Assembly (NCBI RefSeq): GCF_013004375.1
Contig: NZ_JABERI010000035.1
Location: forward strand, 1 to 64,000
DNA length: 64,000 nt
Direction: 5' to 3'
From: Acinetobacter terrae
GTDB lineage: Bacteria; Pseudomonadota; Gammaproteobacteria; Pseudomonadales; Moraxellaceae
Position 1 is the first letter of the stretch, and every line of letters begins with the position of its first letter. Shown in pieces: positions 15,633-26,680 of the stretch. The notes below the pieces were generated by a model. The model was not told the origin of the DNA. It saw only the letters and a program-made list of their open reading frames with translations, and searched no databases. The translations under genes were made by a program, and so were the position numbers.

Positions 15633-18386
15633 CTATGGCTCCTGTTTTTTTAGCGCAAGGATTGCCGCACACATAATGATCGGGACAGACAGCAGGATCA
15701 CCCAAAGAGACTGATGCAAGTCTTCAAAACCTAAAGCTTTGTTAAACACGCCACGGCTGATATTCACCATATGCGTGGCAGGATAAATATCACCAAACCA
15801 GCGGCCAAATCCTTCCAGTGACGAGACAGGATTAATAATGCCGGCAAATTGCATCACTGGAATCAGCGTACCAAGCATCACCAGAAACATGGAGGCAATC
15901 TGACTCTTGGTCAGGGAGGAAGCCAATAAGCCCGTACCGGTGGAAAAAATAATAAACAGCAATGAAGCCAGAGTCAGGGTCAGGAAACTACCCTTGATCG
16001 GCACATCAAACACCACCACAATAATCAGGCACATCAGGAAATAGTTCAGCATGGCCAGCACGACGTAGGGAATCTGTTTGCCGATTAAAAATTCACTGCG
16101 GGTGACCGGCGTGACATAGAGATTGACAATCGAACCCAGTTCTTTTTCACGTACCACGGACAAAGCCGTCAGCATCGCCGGGATCAGCAAAATTAATAGC
16201 GGAAATAAAGCGGGTGCCATTGCAGGCAGACTCTTAATGTCAGGATTATAACGGAAGCGGGTTTCAACATTGACCAAACTCGACATTTTATACCCGCTTT
16301 GCTCCAGTGCCTGTTGCATCAACCAGTGGCTGTGAATGCCTTGCACATAACCCTGAACAGTTTCTGCACGCTGTGGCATGGCACCGTCAATCCAGGCCCC
16401 GATTTTAACATCCTCACCCCGGGCAATATCTCGGGCAAAATTTGGCGGAATCTCAATAGCCAAAGAAATATCACCGCTACGCATACGCTGATCGATTTCT
16501 TCATAACTTTGTAATGCTGGTTTTTCCACAAAATAACGCGAACCGGCAATGCTCATCCTGTAGTTCTCACTTAGACCAGTCTGGTCACGATCTAGCACGG
16601 CAAACGTCAGGTCATCCACATCCATGGTGATCCCATAGCCCATCACGAACAGCAGGATAATCGACCCGACCAAGGCCATCGTGGCACGAATCGGATCACG
16701 TGCCAGCTCTAATGACTCACGCCACGCGTAACTATATAGGCGTTGTAAACTGAATCTTTTAGATTTTTCTACACTTGGTTCAGATTCATCATTAACCACG
16801 ATATTCTTTGATACATCTTCAGGCTCACTTTGAGTGCCTGCGCCAGCATCCTTCAAATAACCAATAAAGGCTTCTTCCAGCGTGTCTGTCTGCCGATTTT
16901 TCATCAGTTGTGCCGGTGCAGCACTGTCCAGAACTCGACCAGCATGCATCATCGACATACGATCACAGCGCACAGCTTCATTCATAAAATGGGTTGAAAT
17001 AAAGATGGTGACACCGTCATTACGGGATAAACTGATCAGATATCGCCAGAAATTATCCCGCGCAATCGGATCCACCCCTGAGGTCGGCTCATCAAGAATT
17101 AAAATTTCCGGATTATGTACCAGTGCGACCGCCAGCGACAGACGCTGACGAATTCCTAAGGGTAAATCATCGGGCAATTTATCTTTCACAGCACTCAAAT
17201 CAAAACGCTGCAGCATCTGTTGCACACGTTCATCAATTTTGTCCGCTAGCACATGAAATAATTTGGCGTGGAGTACCAGGTTCTGGAGAATGGTCAGTTC
17301 ACTATAGAGTGAAAAAGTCTGGGACATATAGCCCACACGCCGCCGGGTGCGAATATCATTGCCTTGCACCGGCTGACCAAATAGCCATGCCTGTCCTTCC
17401 GATGCTTCAAGCAACCCCGTCAACACCTTCATGGTGGTCGATTTACCACAACCATTGGAGCCCAGAAAACCAAAGATTTCCCCCCGCCTGATCTGGAAAT
17501 TGACATGATCCACTGCGGTAAAGTCACCAAATTTGACCGTCAGCTCCTTGGCTTCCAGAGCATAGCCATCCGAACCATCATCCGCTAAAGGCGGAATCAC
17601 CACCGGTTCATAGCCCTGTTTCTTTTGTTCTGGCAACAGCTTGATATAGGCTTCTTCCAGGCTATGGCTGTCGGTCTGGGCCAGCAACTGTTGCGGAGTT
17701 CCAGTTTGCAGGATGCGGCCTTCATCCATCATAGCCAGCCAGTCAAAACCCTGTGCTTCATCCATATACGCTGTGGCAACAATAACACTCATCTGTGGCC
17801 GGATACTACGGATGCGGTTAATCAACTCCCAAAATTGTGCACGTGCCAAAGGGTCGACCCCGGTAGTTGGCTCATCCAGGATCAAAAAATCCGGGTCGTG
17901 AATCAGGGAACAACATAAGCCCAGTTTCTGCTTCATCCCCCCGGATAATTTTCCTGCAGGGCGATCCAGGAAGTCATACAGTCCTGTGCTTTTGGTCAAT
18001 TCATCAATACGTTTACGGCGCTCTTGCTCACCATGCCCAAACAGACGTGCCACGAACTGCAAATTTTCTTCAACGGAAAGTGTTTTGGAAAGATTTTTAC
18101 CTAGTCCCTGAGGCATGTAGGCAATATGCGGACAGACTTTCCTGCGATGTTTTCTGTCCGCAATATTTCCGCCTAGCACGAGCAAGGTACCTTCTTGTAC
18201 CACCTTGGCACCAGCCAACAGTGCGAGCAGACTGGATTTTCCCACCCCATCTGGACCGATCAAACCCATCATGCAAGCTGCGGGAAGGGATAGAGAAATA
18301 TCCTTTAAGGCTTCAGTTTTCCCATATTTCAGGCTGACATGCTGAATTTCTGCAACAATCGGTCCCGGTACAGATGGTTGTGTCAT
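15633..18386 (-). CDS. ABC transporter, two ATPase domains fused to permease (RbbA/YhiH-like)
   Basis: 917 residues. First ATPase domain has Walker [10 protein letters not shown], signature LSGGMKQKL and Walker [14 protein letters not shown]. The second has GSNGCGKST, a degenerate signature LPLGIRQRL and [13 protein letters not shown]. From about residue 550 there is an ABC-2 permease domain with a periplasmic loop and a [16 protein letters not shown] motif. It is homologous to E. coli RbbA, once linked to ribosomes. The operon context (HlyD, second permease, outer-membrane factor) points to export instead. Overlaps the HlyD gene by 4 bases. Confidence 0.85.
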   Translation of the reverse strand: MTQPSVPGPIVAEIQHVSLKYGKTEALKDISLSLPAACMMGLIGPDGVGKSSLLALLAGAKVVQEGTLLVLGGNIADRKHRRKVCPHIAYMPQGLGKNLSKTLSVEENLQFVARLFGHGEQERRKRIDELTKSTGLYDFLDRPAGKLSGGMKQKLGLCCSLIHDPDFLILDEPTTGVDPLARAQFWELINRIRSIRPQMSVIVATAYMDEAQGFDWLAMMDEGRILQTGTPQQLLAQTDSHSLEEAYIKLLPEQKKQGYEPVVIPPLADDGSDGYALEAKELTVKFGDFTAVDHVNFQIRRGEIFGFLGSNGCGKSTTMKVLTGLLEASEGQAWLFGQPVQGNDIRTRRRVGYMSQTFSLYSELTILQNLVLHAKLFHVLADKIDERVQQMLQRFDLSAVKDKLPDDLPLGIRQRLSLAVALVHNPEILILDEPTSGVDPIARDNFWRYLISLSRNDGVTIFISTHFMNEAVRCDRMSMMHAGRVLDSAAPAQLMKNRQTDTLEEAFIGYLKDAGAGTQSEPEDVSKNIVVNDESEPSVEKSKRFSLQRLYSYAWRESLELARDPIRATMALVGSIILLFVMGYGITMDVDDLTFAVLDRDQTGLSENYRMSIAGSRYFVEKPALQSYEEIDQRMRSGDISLAIEIPPNFARDIARGEDVKIGAWIDGAMPQRAETVQGYVQGIHSHWLMQQALEQSGYKMSSLVNVETRFRYNPDIKSLPAMAPALFPLLILLIPAMLTALSVVREKELGSIVNLYVTPVTRSEFLIGKQIPYVVLAMLNYFLMCLIIVVVFDVPIKGSFLTLTLASLLFIIFSTGTGLLASSLTKSQIASMFLVMLGTLIPVMQFAGIINPVSSLEGFGRWFGDIYPATHMVNISRGVFNKALGFEDLHQSLWVILLSVPIIMCAAILALKKQEP

Positions 18387-19444
18387 GATTTAACCTGATT
18401 CTCTAAGAAAGCTGGCCACGCAGCATTGTCATCAATTTTGATATACGCTACGCCTGGAAGACCTGTTTTTACTTGCTGAATATGCTTCTGTAACAGGGCT
18501 GGATCAATTTTCGCTTTGACACGGAACATTAGTTTTTGACGTTCACTTTCTGTTTCTACGGTCTTCGGTGTGAACTGGGCGGTATCTGCAACAAAAGACA
18601 CCCGGGCAGGAATCACCACGTTTTTGGCAGCATCCAGCACAATGCGGACTTCGGTGCCCATCGCGATACGGCCGGCCACAGTTTCCGGCAGGAAGAACGT
18701 CATATAGACATCGGACAGGTCAATGAGGTTCAGCACCCGCCCACCTGCTGCGATCATTTCACCCGGCTGCGCGACCAGAAACTGCACACGTGCTTTCAAA
18801 GGCGCCTTGAGCTGTGCATCATCGAGATCAAAATTAATTCGTTCAATCGTTGCTTTAATCGCATCGACTTGAGAATGTGCACCTGATACTTGGCTACGTG
18901 CTGCTACAATTGCACTTTGTGCACTATCCACTTGCGCTTTTGCTGCACTCAATACTGCAGCTACACGTTTAACATCTGCACGTTCATCATCCAGTTGTTG
19001 TCTAGAGGAAGCACCTTCTTTAGCCAAAATTTCCGTACGCGCCAAACGGTTTTTTGCAGCGACCAATTCAGTTTCACGCTGCTGTACCATCGCCTCTGCA
19101 GCGGCTTTTTCACTGATACGCATTGCGACTTGCGCTTCTGCAGTGGCAATTCCATCTTGCGCCTGACGCTGTTGTGCCTGGACTTCACGTAACTGTGCTT
19201 CCAAAGCAGAGACTTTAATGCGCGCTAAAACTTGTCCAGGCTCGATAAAATCTCCTTCCTGTACCAGAATTTCTTCCAGCTGGCCAGATAACTTACTGGA
19301 GATATTGATTTCAGTCGCCTCGATCCGTCCATTGCCACTCACTAAGGCATCTGTATCAGACTTGTCCATATTTTTCCAGATCAAATAAGCGACTAAAACG
19401 GTGATGACAATTGCCCCAACAATGGATAACTTCTTAATATTCAT
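18383..19444 (-). CDS. HlyD-family periplasmic adaptor (YhiI-like)
   Basis: 353 residues. N-terminal membrane anchor ([16 protein letters not shown]), a lipoyl/biotinyl-like half ([18 protein letters not shown]), a long Ala/Gln/Glu-rich coiled coil (about 85-200), then the second lipoyl half and beta-barrel ([18 protein letters not shown]). It bridges the inner-membrane ABC pump to the outer-membrane factor encoded upstream. It lies 118 bases after that gene and overlaps the ATPase gene by 4 bases. Confidence 0.85.
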   Translation of the reverse strand: MNIKKLSIVGAIVITVLVAYLIWKNMDKSDTDALVSGNGRIEATEINISSKLSGQLEEILVQEGDFIEPGQVLARIKVSALEAQLREVQAQQRQAQDGIATAEAQVAMRISEKAAAEAMVQQRETELVAAKNRLARTEILAKEGASSRQQLDDERADVKRVAAVLSAAKAQVDSAQSAIVAARSQVSGAHSQVDAIKATIERINFDLDDAQLKAPLKARVQFLVAQPGEMIAAGGRVLNLIDLSDVYMTFFLPETVAGRIAMGTEVRIVLDAAKNVVIPARVSFVADTAQFTPKTVETESERQKLMFRVKAKIDPALLQKHIQQVKTGLPGVAYIKIDDNAAWPAFLENQVKS

Positions 19445-19562
19445 GTATCGGATTACTCAATATATTTAATAAAACCAGGATAAAAACTTATTCACTTTTT
19501 CTTAAAATCAAAAGGTTATACCCTTCATTTTATTAAGTTTATTCTAAAAAGGTTAAAAGATA

Positions 19563-20984
19563 TTATTCAGGCTGTTTCGCTACGCTGCTGTCACCGCCTA
19601 GCATAAAATACAAAGAAACATAGGACTGCATTAAAGCACTCTGGGTTTCGATCCACTGCTGTTCTGCAGACAGCAAATTCCGCTGCGCATCCAGCACATC
19701 AAGATAGCCCACCGCACCATTATCATAGCGCAACTGGGCCAGCCGTGCAGTTTCTCTAAATGCAGTCAGGCCCTGATTCTGAATCTGCAATTGCCTGCTT
19801 AAATGTCGCTGCTGTACTAAAGCATCCGCCACTTCACGGAAAGCATTCTGTACGATTTTTTCATAATCAGCAACGGCAATGTCACGGCGCACTTCCGCCA
19901 AAATCAGATTATTTTTTAAACGCCCCGCGTTAAAGATTGGAATACTGATGCTCGGTGCAAAAGACCATAACTCATTGCCCGATTTAAATAAGCCATCAAG
20001 GTCAGTACTCGCTATGCCAAAACTGCCGGTCAGCGCAATTCGAGGGAAAAATGCCGCACGTGCAGCATGAATATCTGCATGCCTTGAATGCAGCAGAGCT
20101 TCTGCGGCACGGATATCAGGCCGATTCAGCAATAGATCTGAAGGCAACCCCGTCTGCAACCCAGCCGTTTTAAAGACCACTTGATCCAAATCCAGCTTTG
20201 GAATCTCCATGGACTGGCCAATCAGCTGCAGCAAATAGTTTGCTGTCATGTCCTGGCTATTTTGCAGCTGAATCAATAAAGCCTGACCATTGCTGAGCAG
20301 GGTTTGCGCCTGCATATATTCCACTTTGGAACTCGCACCGACTTCATAACGTCGTTTAAAGATACGTACATATCTTTCATAGCTTTGCACTGAACGTTTT
20401 GCAAAATAAATACGCTTTTCCAATTCAGACAAAGTCAAATAGCTTTGGATTGATTGCTGAATAATGCTGTTACGTACCGCCAACTGATTGTATTCAGCTG
20501 CGAAAAATTGCTGCAATGCTGCTGCATTCAAAGTGCGTATACGCCCCCAGAGATCCAGTTCCCATTGGTTCATTCCCACACCCACAGAATATTGATCTGA
20601 GGTTACCGCACGACCAATAAAGGATAAATCTGCAGGCACTCGGCTGCGCTCATAAGCTGCACTGCCGGAGATACTTGGCCATGATTCTGAACGCTGAATG
20701 CCATAAGCAGCTTGTGCTTCTTGTACCCGCAGCGCTGCTATTTTCAAGTCATGATTATGCGCCAAGGCAAGATAAGCGACTTTGATTAATGCCGGGTCAT
20801 TGACATAATCTGACCAAGCTAGAACATGATATTTACCACTCTGCTGAAGGGGATATTGTGCTGGCAAGGCAACCTGGGGGGCTATAAACGGTGCTATATT
20901 TTGACAGCCACCTAAAAAAACCAGCATTGACAGTGCGACAACACTGCTGTGTATACGATGACTGAAAAAAATCTGCTGCATCAA
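19563..20984 (-). CDS. Outer-membrane efflux lipoprotein, NodT/OprM type
   Basis: 473 residues. Signal peptide with lipobox (LVFLGGC), then two outer-membrane-efflux repeats. RVPADLSF, LPSDLLLNRPDIRAAEALLH and QLRYDNGAVGYLDVLDAQRN are typical of the NodT family. It forms the outer-membrane channel for the following HlyD/ABC genes and is probably the first gene of that operon. The gap to hlyD is 118 bases and has no clear terminator. Confidence 0.85.
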   Translation of the reverse strand: MMQQIFFSHRIHSSVVALSMLVFLGGCQNIAPFIAPQVALPAQYPLQQSGKYHVLAWSDYVNDPALIKVAYLALAHNHDLKIAALRVQEAQAAYGIQRSESWPSISGSAAYERSRVPADLSFIGRAVTSDQYSVGVGMNQWELDLWGRIRTLNAAALQQFFAAEYNQLAVRNSIIQQSIQSYLTLSELEKRIYFAKRSVQSYERYVRIFKRRYEVGASSKVEYMQAQTLLSNGQALLIQLQNSQDMTANYLLQLIGQSMEIPKLDLDQVVFKTAGLQTGLPSDLLLNRPDIRAAEALLHSRHADIHAARAAFFPRIALTGSFGIASTDLDGLFKSGNELWSFAPSISIPIFNAGRLKNNLILAEVRRDIAVADYEKIVQNAFREVADALVQQRHLSRQLQIQNQGLTAFRETARLAQLRYDNGAVGYLDVLDAQRNLLSAEQQWIETQSALMQSYVSLYFMLGGDSSVAKQPE

Positions 20985-21154
20985 TTATTGCCCCCAAAAG
21001 TTGGTTGGGTCATAAATATGGGAATAAACTTCAATGAACACAATTTCCGACTCACTCAACTGAACCGAAAAAATGACCAACGCAGAAAATGAACCAAATT
21101 GAAGAGGGCTGCCATATCAATGGATGCCTACCTGATTAAAGTGGAGTTCAGTGG

Positions 21155-21388
21155 CTACTTAGATTTAAAATGCAATTGGTACTCATCAGTGGTGACTTTT
21201 ATTTTTAATTTCTTATATTTTCTCTGAGTTGGACTCAGTGCCGAGTTTGTAACTTCTTCAGAAAATTCTGAGTCCTTCATCAGGTGTGAAAATAGCTTGT
21301 AACCTATTAATATTTTATTAACCCCTTTATCTTCTTTTACAGCTTCATCAATTAATTGGTCTAGCTCTTGCACTGAAATAATACTCAT
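21155..21388 (-). CDS. Conserved small protein, paralogue of 5332-5568
   Basis: 77 residues from the ATG at 21388. A longer frame to 21424 exists, but the paralogue's start aligns with 21388 (MSIISVQELDQL against MPNINVKKLDKL), and GAAG lies just before this ATG. Conserved blocks are ILIGYKLFSHLMKDSEF and RKYKKLKIKVTTDEYQL. No known domain, signal or membrane segment. It lies alone between the efflux operon and acnA. Confidence 0.6.
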   Translation of the reverse strand: MSIISVQELDQLIDEAVKEDKGVNKILIGYKLFSHLMKDSEFSEEVTNSALSPTQRKYKKLKIKVTTDEYQLHFKSK

Positions 21389-21614
21389 AAATCTTCGTTC
21401 CCGATTAGTTTCATGGCTTATCAATTGAGTGTTTCTGTTTCAGGTTTCTATGATTGGTTGCGTAACGGATTGAGCTGTCGAGCTATATGATTTAATCAAA
21501 AATCAATCCTTGTTAAATTAGCGCATCTAGAAACTCAAGAAAGTTATAGGCAATTTACTTGGTACTATTTTACTGATTTTCTCCGCAGCCGTCTTGTCTT
21601 TACAGACACAAAAA

Positions 21615-21633
21615 ACCCGGCAGGTGTCGGGCT
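21615..21633 (-). terminator. acnA terminator
   Basis: GCCCGACACCTGCCGGGTTTTTT on the minus strand, split as stem CCCG/CGGG with a T-run, 15 bases after the acnA stop. Confidence 0.75.
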
Positions 21634-21647
21634 TTTCATCATTAAAT

Positions 21648-24404
21648 TTAGGAAGCGAGCAAATTGCGCAAGACATAGTGCAAGATACCACCGGCCTTAA
21701 AGTATTCGACCTCATTCAAGGTATCAATGCGACACAACACTTGAAAATGGCTACACGTACCATCGGTATGTTGCACATCTACTTCCAGCATTTGATGCGG
21801 ATGAATATCATCCGACAAGCCTAAAATTGACAGTGTTTCATGGCCGGTTAGGTTCAATATCTGCCGATTCTGACCCTCCACAAACTGTAAAGGTAACACC
21901 CCCATGCCGACCAGATTGGAACGGTGAATCCGCTCAAAACTTTCAGCAATCACCGCTTTTACCCCCAACAGGTTGGTGCCTTTGGCCGCCCAGTCACGTG
22001 AAGAACCAGTGCCATATTCTTTCCCGGCAATAATCACTAGCGGGGTTTGTTCTGCCTGATAGCGCATTGCCGCATCATAAATCGAGAGTTTTTCTGCACT
22101 TGGAATATGCAGAGTATTGCCACCTTCCTCCCCACCCAGCATTTCGTTTTTGATGCGGATATTGGCAAAGGTGCCTCGCATCATCACCTCATGGTTGCCA
22201 CGGCGGGATCCATAAGAGTTAAAGTCTTTTGCATCAACCCCCTGTTGCTGCAAATATCGTCCGGCAGGACTATCTTTTTTGATATTGCCTGCAGGGGAAA
22301 TATGGTCCGTCGTGACTGAATCGCCCAATACAGCCAAAATCCGTGCCAGTTTGATCTGCTGAATTGGTCGCACCGGCTGATCAATTTCTGCAAAAAAGGG
22401 TGGATGTCGGATATAGGTCGATTGTTCATCCCAAGCATAGGTTTGACTTTGTGGAATCTGGATCGCTTTCCACTTGGCATCGCCTTCAAACACTTCCGCA
22501 TATTCTTTATGAAACATCTCGGTATTCACGTTCTGCAGTGCGGCATCGATTTCCACCTGTGTCGGCCAGATATCTTTTAAATAAACCGCTTGGCCATCAA
22601 AGCCTTCACCTATCGGCTCAGCAGTGAGATCAGTTCGAATATTCCCGACCAAACCATAGGCAACAACCAAGGGTGGAGATGCTAGCCAGTTGGTTTTCAC
22701 CAATGGATGCACCCGTCCTTCAAAGTTACGGTTTCCGGAGAGCACTGAGGCTACATTCAAATCGAAACATTGCACAGCCTCTTCAATTGCTTCAGGCAAA
22801 GGTCCCGAATTACCAATACAGGTGGTACAACCATAACCCACCAGGTTATAACCCAGTCGATTCAAATAAGGCGTCAACCCTGCTGCATCAAGATAATCGC
22901 TGACCACTTTGGAACCTGGAGCCAGTGAACTTTTCACCCAAGGTTTCCGCTGCAAACCTTTTTCGAGTGCTTTTTTTGCTAATAGTCCTGCTGCCAACAT
23001 GACACTGGGATTCGAGGTATTGGTACAGGAGGTAATGGCTGAAATCACCACATCGCCATGCTGCAACGGATATTTTTTACCCTCAATCATACAAAAAGGA
23101 TTCTCATGTGGCAGGTTGGCCTGTTTCGCTTCAACAGCCGTACCTCCACCTCCTTCATTTTCCAGACGCTCTTTTTCTTCTTTGACCGGTTTCAAGGTCA
23201 GATCCATGAAGGCAGCAAAGGTTTTTGGCACTTGCGACAATAGCACACGATCCTGCGGACGTTTCGGACCCGCCAGACTGGCTTCTACCGTCGACATATC
23301 TAAAGCCAGAGTGTCTGTAAAGACTGGTTCATCCCCCGGATTGCGCCACAATCCTTGCAACTTGCTATAGGCCTCTACTAAGGCAATTCTTTCGGGCTGA
23401 CGTCCAGTTAAACGTAAATAGGAAAGAGTCACCTCATCAATCGGGAAAAAGCCACAGGTAGCGCCATACTCGGGTGCCATATTGGCAATAGTGGCACGGT
23501 CAGCCAATGGTAAATCGGCCAGACCATCGCCATAAAATTCGACAAATTTCCCAACTACGCCTTTTTTTCGTAGTATCTGGGTAATGGTCAGCACCAGATC
23601 AGTTGCTGTAATCCCTTCTTTGAGTTTACCGGTGAGCTTAAAGCCGATTACTTCCGGAATCAGCATGGAGATCGGTTGACCCAGCATGGCCGCTTCCGCT
23701 TCGATACCGCCTACCCCCCAACCTAACACGCCTAAGCCATTGATCATGGTGGTATGTGAGTCAGTACCGACCAAGGTATCAGGAAAGGCAAAGCGCTGCC
23801 CATCAACCTCATTGCTCCAGACCACTTGTGCCAGATATTCCAGATTGACCTGGTGGCAAATCCCGGTTCCTGGCGGTACCACGCGAAACTGATTGAGCGC
23901 CGCCTGCCCCCATCGCAGGAACTGGTAGCGCTCACCATTGCGTTGCATCTCAATGGCGACATTCTGCTCAAAAGCTTGCGGGCTGGCAAAGTAATCGACC
24001 ATCACCGAGTGATCGATGACTAAATCCACCGGTGACAGCGGATTAATTTTTTCCGGATCACCACCGGCTTTGGCCACCGCTGCACGCATCGCGGCAAGAT
24101 CAACCACGGCGGGAACACCGGTAAAATCCTGCATCAGTACCCGTGCTGGACGATACTGGATTTCCTGTTCTGAGGTTTGGTTGTTTAGCCACCCTGCCAA
24201 CGCATAAATATGCTCGGTTTTCACCGTGAGCTGATCTTCAAAACGCAGTAAATTTTCCAGCAAGACTTTTAAAGATTTTGGCAGCCGGGACAGGTCGCCC
24301 AACTGCACTTGCAATTTGGATAGGTTGAAAATCTGATAGTGTTCTGAACCGACGGTTAATGTTTCTAAGGTATTAAAACTATTGATATCACTATACTTAG
24401 CCAT
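21648..24404 (-). CDS. acnA: Aconitate hydratase A
   Basis: 918 residues, full length for AcnA. It isomerises citrate to isocitrate in the TCA cycle using a [4Fe-4S] cluster. Cluster cysteines are in SAITSCTNTSNPSVML (first) and GYGCTTCIGNSGPLPE (second and third). The substrate motifs GTDSHTTMINGLGVLGWGVG and EYGTGSSRDWAAKGTNLLGV are complete. A strong ribosome site GGAGG lies eight bases before the ATG. The terminator follows directly. AcnA-type aconitases are often stress-induced and RNA-binding when they lose the cluster (known for the family). Confidence 0.95.
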   Translation of the reverse strand: MAKYSDINSFNTLETLTVGSEHYQIFNLSKLQVQLGDLSRLPKSLKVLLENLLRFEDQLTVKTEHIYALAGWLNNQTSEQEIQYRPARVLMQDFTGVPAVVDLAAMRAAVAKAGGDPEKINPLSPVDLVIDHSVMVDYFASPQAFEQNVAIEMQRNGERYQFLRWGQAALNQFRVVPPGTGICHQVNLEYLAQVVWSNEVDGQRFAFPDTLVGTDSHTTMINGLGVLGWGVGGIEAEAAMLGQPISMLIPEVIGFKLTGKLKEGITATDLVLTITQILRKKGVVGKFVEFYGDGLADLPLADRATIANMAPEYGATCGFFPIDEVTLSYLRLTGRQPERIALVEAYSKLQGLWRNPGDEPVFTDTLALDMSTVEASLAGPKRPQDRVLLSQVPKTFAAFMDLTLKPVKEEKERLENEGGGGTAVEAKQANLPHENPFCMIEGKKYPLQHGDVVISAITSCTNTSNPSVMLAAGLLAKKALEKGLQRKPWVKSSLAPGSKVVSDYLDAAGLTPYLNRLGYNLVGYGCTTCIGNSGPLPEAIEEAVQCFDLNVASVLSGNRNFEGRVHPLVKTNWLASPPLVVAYGLVGNIRTDLTAEPIGEGFDGQAVYLKDIWPTQVEIDAALQNVNTEMFHKEYAEVFEGDAKWKAIQIPQSQTYAWDEQSTYIRHPPFFAEIDQPVRPIQQIKLARILAVLGDSVTTDHISPAGNIKKDSPAGRYLQQQGVDAKDFNSYGSRRGNHEVMMRGTFANIRIKNEMLGGEEGGNTLHIPSAEKLSIYDAAMRYQAEQTPLVIIAGKEYGTGSSRDWAAKGTNLLGVKAVIAESFERIHRSNLVGMGVLPLQFVEGQNRQILNLTGHETLSILGLSDDIHPHQMLEVDVQHTDGTCSHFQVLCRIDTLNEVEYFKAGGILHYVLRNLLAS

Positions 24405-24956
24405 CTAGTTTCCCTCCGGCTTGAGATGTTATTTTTATGATCACAGTCAACCACTTCTTTACTTACTGTATGCCAACTGCGCGGCGGGTTTGTTATTAAT
24501 GGGTGAAGTTTTATTATCGGATTGCGCTAGGCAGTTAAATGCAGGGCTTCCAGGGAATTTTGCCAGAGAGTTGCCGACAATTCAGATTCTCGCATCGACA
24601 ACTTTCTGCCAATCCCGTAAGGATATAAGGTAATTGACCGGCGTATTAGTTTGTTCAGTGTCTAAGGCCATAAACATGATGTCCATTTAATATGACCTGC
24701 CCCCCTAAAGTTAGACGATTGATTAAGCAGCTTTTAATGACTGAATTCTGTATTGTAAAGGGCTCAGTCCTCAATATTAAAAAATTTTAAATTTGTATAT
24801 CCAAAATCAATTATACGTGACCCTAAAAAGTCATTCGGTACCAAAATGGGCACAAGCGAAAACACTCTCCTGAAGGGGAGATCGAATATTCATATGCCCA
24901 TAAAACAAAAAATGAAACAGAAAACTTTCAACTGTAACTTTTTAATTATATTTAGA
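24405..24956. other. Intergenic region with IS3 remnant
   Basis: acnA leader and, from 24690, an IS3-family end (next entry). From 24771 to 24956 I see no gene. The text CTCTCCTGAAGGGGAG (24865-24880) is a 7-bp hairpin of unknown role. Confidence 0.5.
24691..24770 (-). pseudogene. IS3-family transposase tail and terminal repeat, degenerate
   Basis: Minus-strand codons 24770-24723 read GLSPLQYRIQSLKAA and stop, the C-terminus of an IS3-family OrfB. TGACCTGCCCCCCTAAAGTT at 24693-24712 is its decayed terminal repeat. The rest of the element is gone. Confidence 0.6.
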
Positions 24957-25421
24957 TCAATGGGCCAAGTTTCTGAAAATAAGTTTAAGACTTTCTAACA
25001 TTTTTTCAATTTGTAATGGTGTTAAACCATCAAAAGATTGATCTAAAACGATGTGGCTGAGATCGTTAATTTTTTGCGCCATTTGTTGTCCTTTATCGGT
25101 TAATACAACCCGGGTAATTCGGGCATCATCTTCACAACTATAAGTATTCACTAACCCTTCGTCTTTTAAACGGTAAATAATTTTTGTGGTGGTCGACATC
25201 TTGGAAATCACCATTTCTGATAGCTTGGATACACTTGCCTGGGGTTTGGCTTTTAAAGCCAGTAAAATACGACGACGAGAATTATCTAAACCATATTTTT
25301 TTAGTGCATGATCCACGTTCTGCACATATTGAGCATGCACTTGAGTGACCCAATAATACGGGGAATGATCTAGATTAAAATCGGCTGCTGCAGAAAAAAA
25401 CTTATTGTACTTTTTCGTCAT
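24957..25421 (-). CDS. MarR-family transcriptional regulator
   Basis: 154 residues with a winged helix: recognition helix around ASVSKLSEMVISKMSTTTKI and wing DDARITRVVLTDKGQQ (the D-D-x-R-x motif of the wing is clear). MarR proteins are dimeric repressors released by small aromatic ligands. No obvious target operon lies beside it. A long A+T-rich region upstream could hold its operator. Transcribed alone on the minus strand. Confidence 0.85.
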   Translation of the reverse strand: MTKKYNKFFSAAADFNLDHSPYYWVTQVHAQYVQNVDHALKKYGLDNSRRRILLALKAKPQASVSKLSEMVISKMSTTTKIIYRLKDEGLVNTYSCEDDARITRVVLTDKGQQMAQKINDLSHIVLDQSFDGLTPLQIEKMLESLKLIFRNLAH

Positions 25422-26107
25422 GAGTAAAAATCTCTAATTTATTGTTGTAATTTAAATTATTTTCAGAATTGAATTCTATTTGAAAGCTATTCATTTTAGC
25501 AATACATATTAAATTATTTTTATTCTTATTCAGATCTTAAGTCTCTTGTAAAATTATAAGGAAAGCTACAAATACTTTGCATGTTGTCTAACAAAATTTT
25601 ATTAAATAAAAAACCCTGACATCCTGTCAGGATTTTCGTATTGGTTAGCTAGGTATAACTCCTGTCGTACCTTACAATCCTTGTGCTGATCTATTTTTCT
25701 TATTCTATGGAACTTCCTGTTCCTGATGATTTCATCATAGGAAATAAGCCTTAGACTGCCTATAGGCAAAGGGTCTAAATCTTTGGACGTTAAAGCCTAC
25801 AATATGATTAAAAAGTATACGCATACTTATCCGCATAAATTGGGGATTGTTTTAAGCATTGAGTAATTGATAAAGCACAATAAAATTTCATTTTGACTAA
25901 AATATGATCAATTTTATTGGCAAAAGATATCTGAACTGAGAGGATATTAACCCACCTGTTTTCAAACCAGTTAGTTAAGGGTTTTTAGAGATGAATAATT
26001 TGTGATTTTTATTTTCATGAGATCCCAATAATAGATAAATATATAAGCTGTTCACGTCCCCTTCACATCTCTTTTTTTAAATTAAATAAAAAGGAAGGAG
26101 TATTGTG
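25422..26107. other. Intergenic region of ~690 bp with terminator and RNA element
   Basis: Contains a bidirectional terminator CCTGACATCCTGTCAGG (25614-25631) flanked by an A-run and TTTT, and the second copy of the structured RNA element. The last 60 bases precede the lipoprotein operon. No ORF is supported. Confidence 0.5.
25705..25870. ncRNA. Structured RNA element, copy 2 (family unknown)
   Basis: Homologous to 185-335. Hairpins GGAAC-TTCCT-GTTCC (25709) and GATGA-TT-TCATC, block ATAGGAAAT, a helix TTAGAC (25751-25756)/GTCTAA (25773-25778) enclosing TGCCTATAGGCA, and ATCCGCATAAATTGGGGAT. The helix differs in sequence from copy 1 but stays paired. Confidence 0.5.
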
Positions 26108-26680
26108 ATGAAGGTTATAAAAACACTATTGGTATCGACCTTGGCGCTCGTCAGTCTAGCCGCCTGCAAAACCGTTCCAAGTTATAGCAGTGACTATACT
26201 CAGGCAGATCATAAAATTCAGGGTATCAATTTAACAGATCAACAAGCTTTAGATATCGGCACTCGTTTTGTTGCTGCATTTAATACCTTAGGCACTCCTG
26301 CTTTTGTTGAACAAGCCAGTAATTTATATGCGGATCAATTATTTATTAACGATACGCTGTCTCAATTTTCTCAAAAAAAAGATTTGGTGCAACATTTTCA
26401 AGGGATGAATAATCGGGTAAGCAATGTCAGCGTCAAACTGATCAGTGCTACACATCATCAGGATTCTGCCTACATTCACTGGCAAATGGCCTATGATTTC
26501 AAGATGTTTGGTCGCACTAAAACCATGGATTCTTATGGTATAAGTGAAATTAAAATCAATCAGGCAAATCAGATTATTTTCCAACAAGATTTTTGGGATC
26601 CTGCAAATGGTCTTTATCGTTCACTACCCCTGGTCGGAGGAGCATACGGATGGATTTTACCCTTCAAAAAATCACTTTAA
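26108..26680 (+). CDS. NTF2-like (SnoaL-like) lipoprotein
   Basis: 190 residues from the ATG at 26108, with GGAAGGAG seven bases before it. A GTG at 26105 is also in frame. Signal peptide with lipobox LVSLAAC, so a lipoprotein. The rest has an NTF2/SnoaL-like cone fold pattern (ALDIGTRFVAAFNT, YIHWQMAYDFKMF, YGISEIKIN). In other proteobacteria, NTF2-like genes accompany the FAD oxidoreductase/DUF1365/CFA cluster that lies opposite here. First gene of a three-gene plus-strand operon. It overlaps the next by about 30 bases. Confidence 0.7.
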   Translation: MKVIKTLLVSTLALVSLAACKTVPSYSSDYTQADHKIQGINLTDQQALDIGTRFVAAFNTLGTPAFVEQASNLYADQLFINDTLSQFSQKKDLVQHFQGMNNRVSNVSVKLISATHHQDSAYIHWQMAYDFKMFGRTKTMDSYGISEIKINQANQIIFQQDFWDPANGLYRSLPLVGGAYGWILPFKKSL

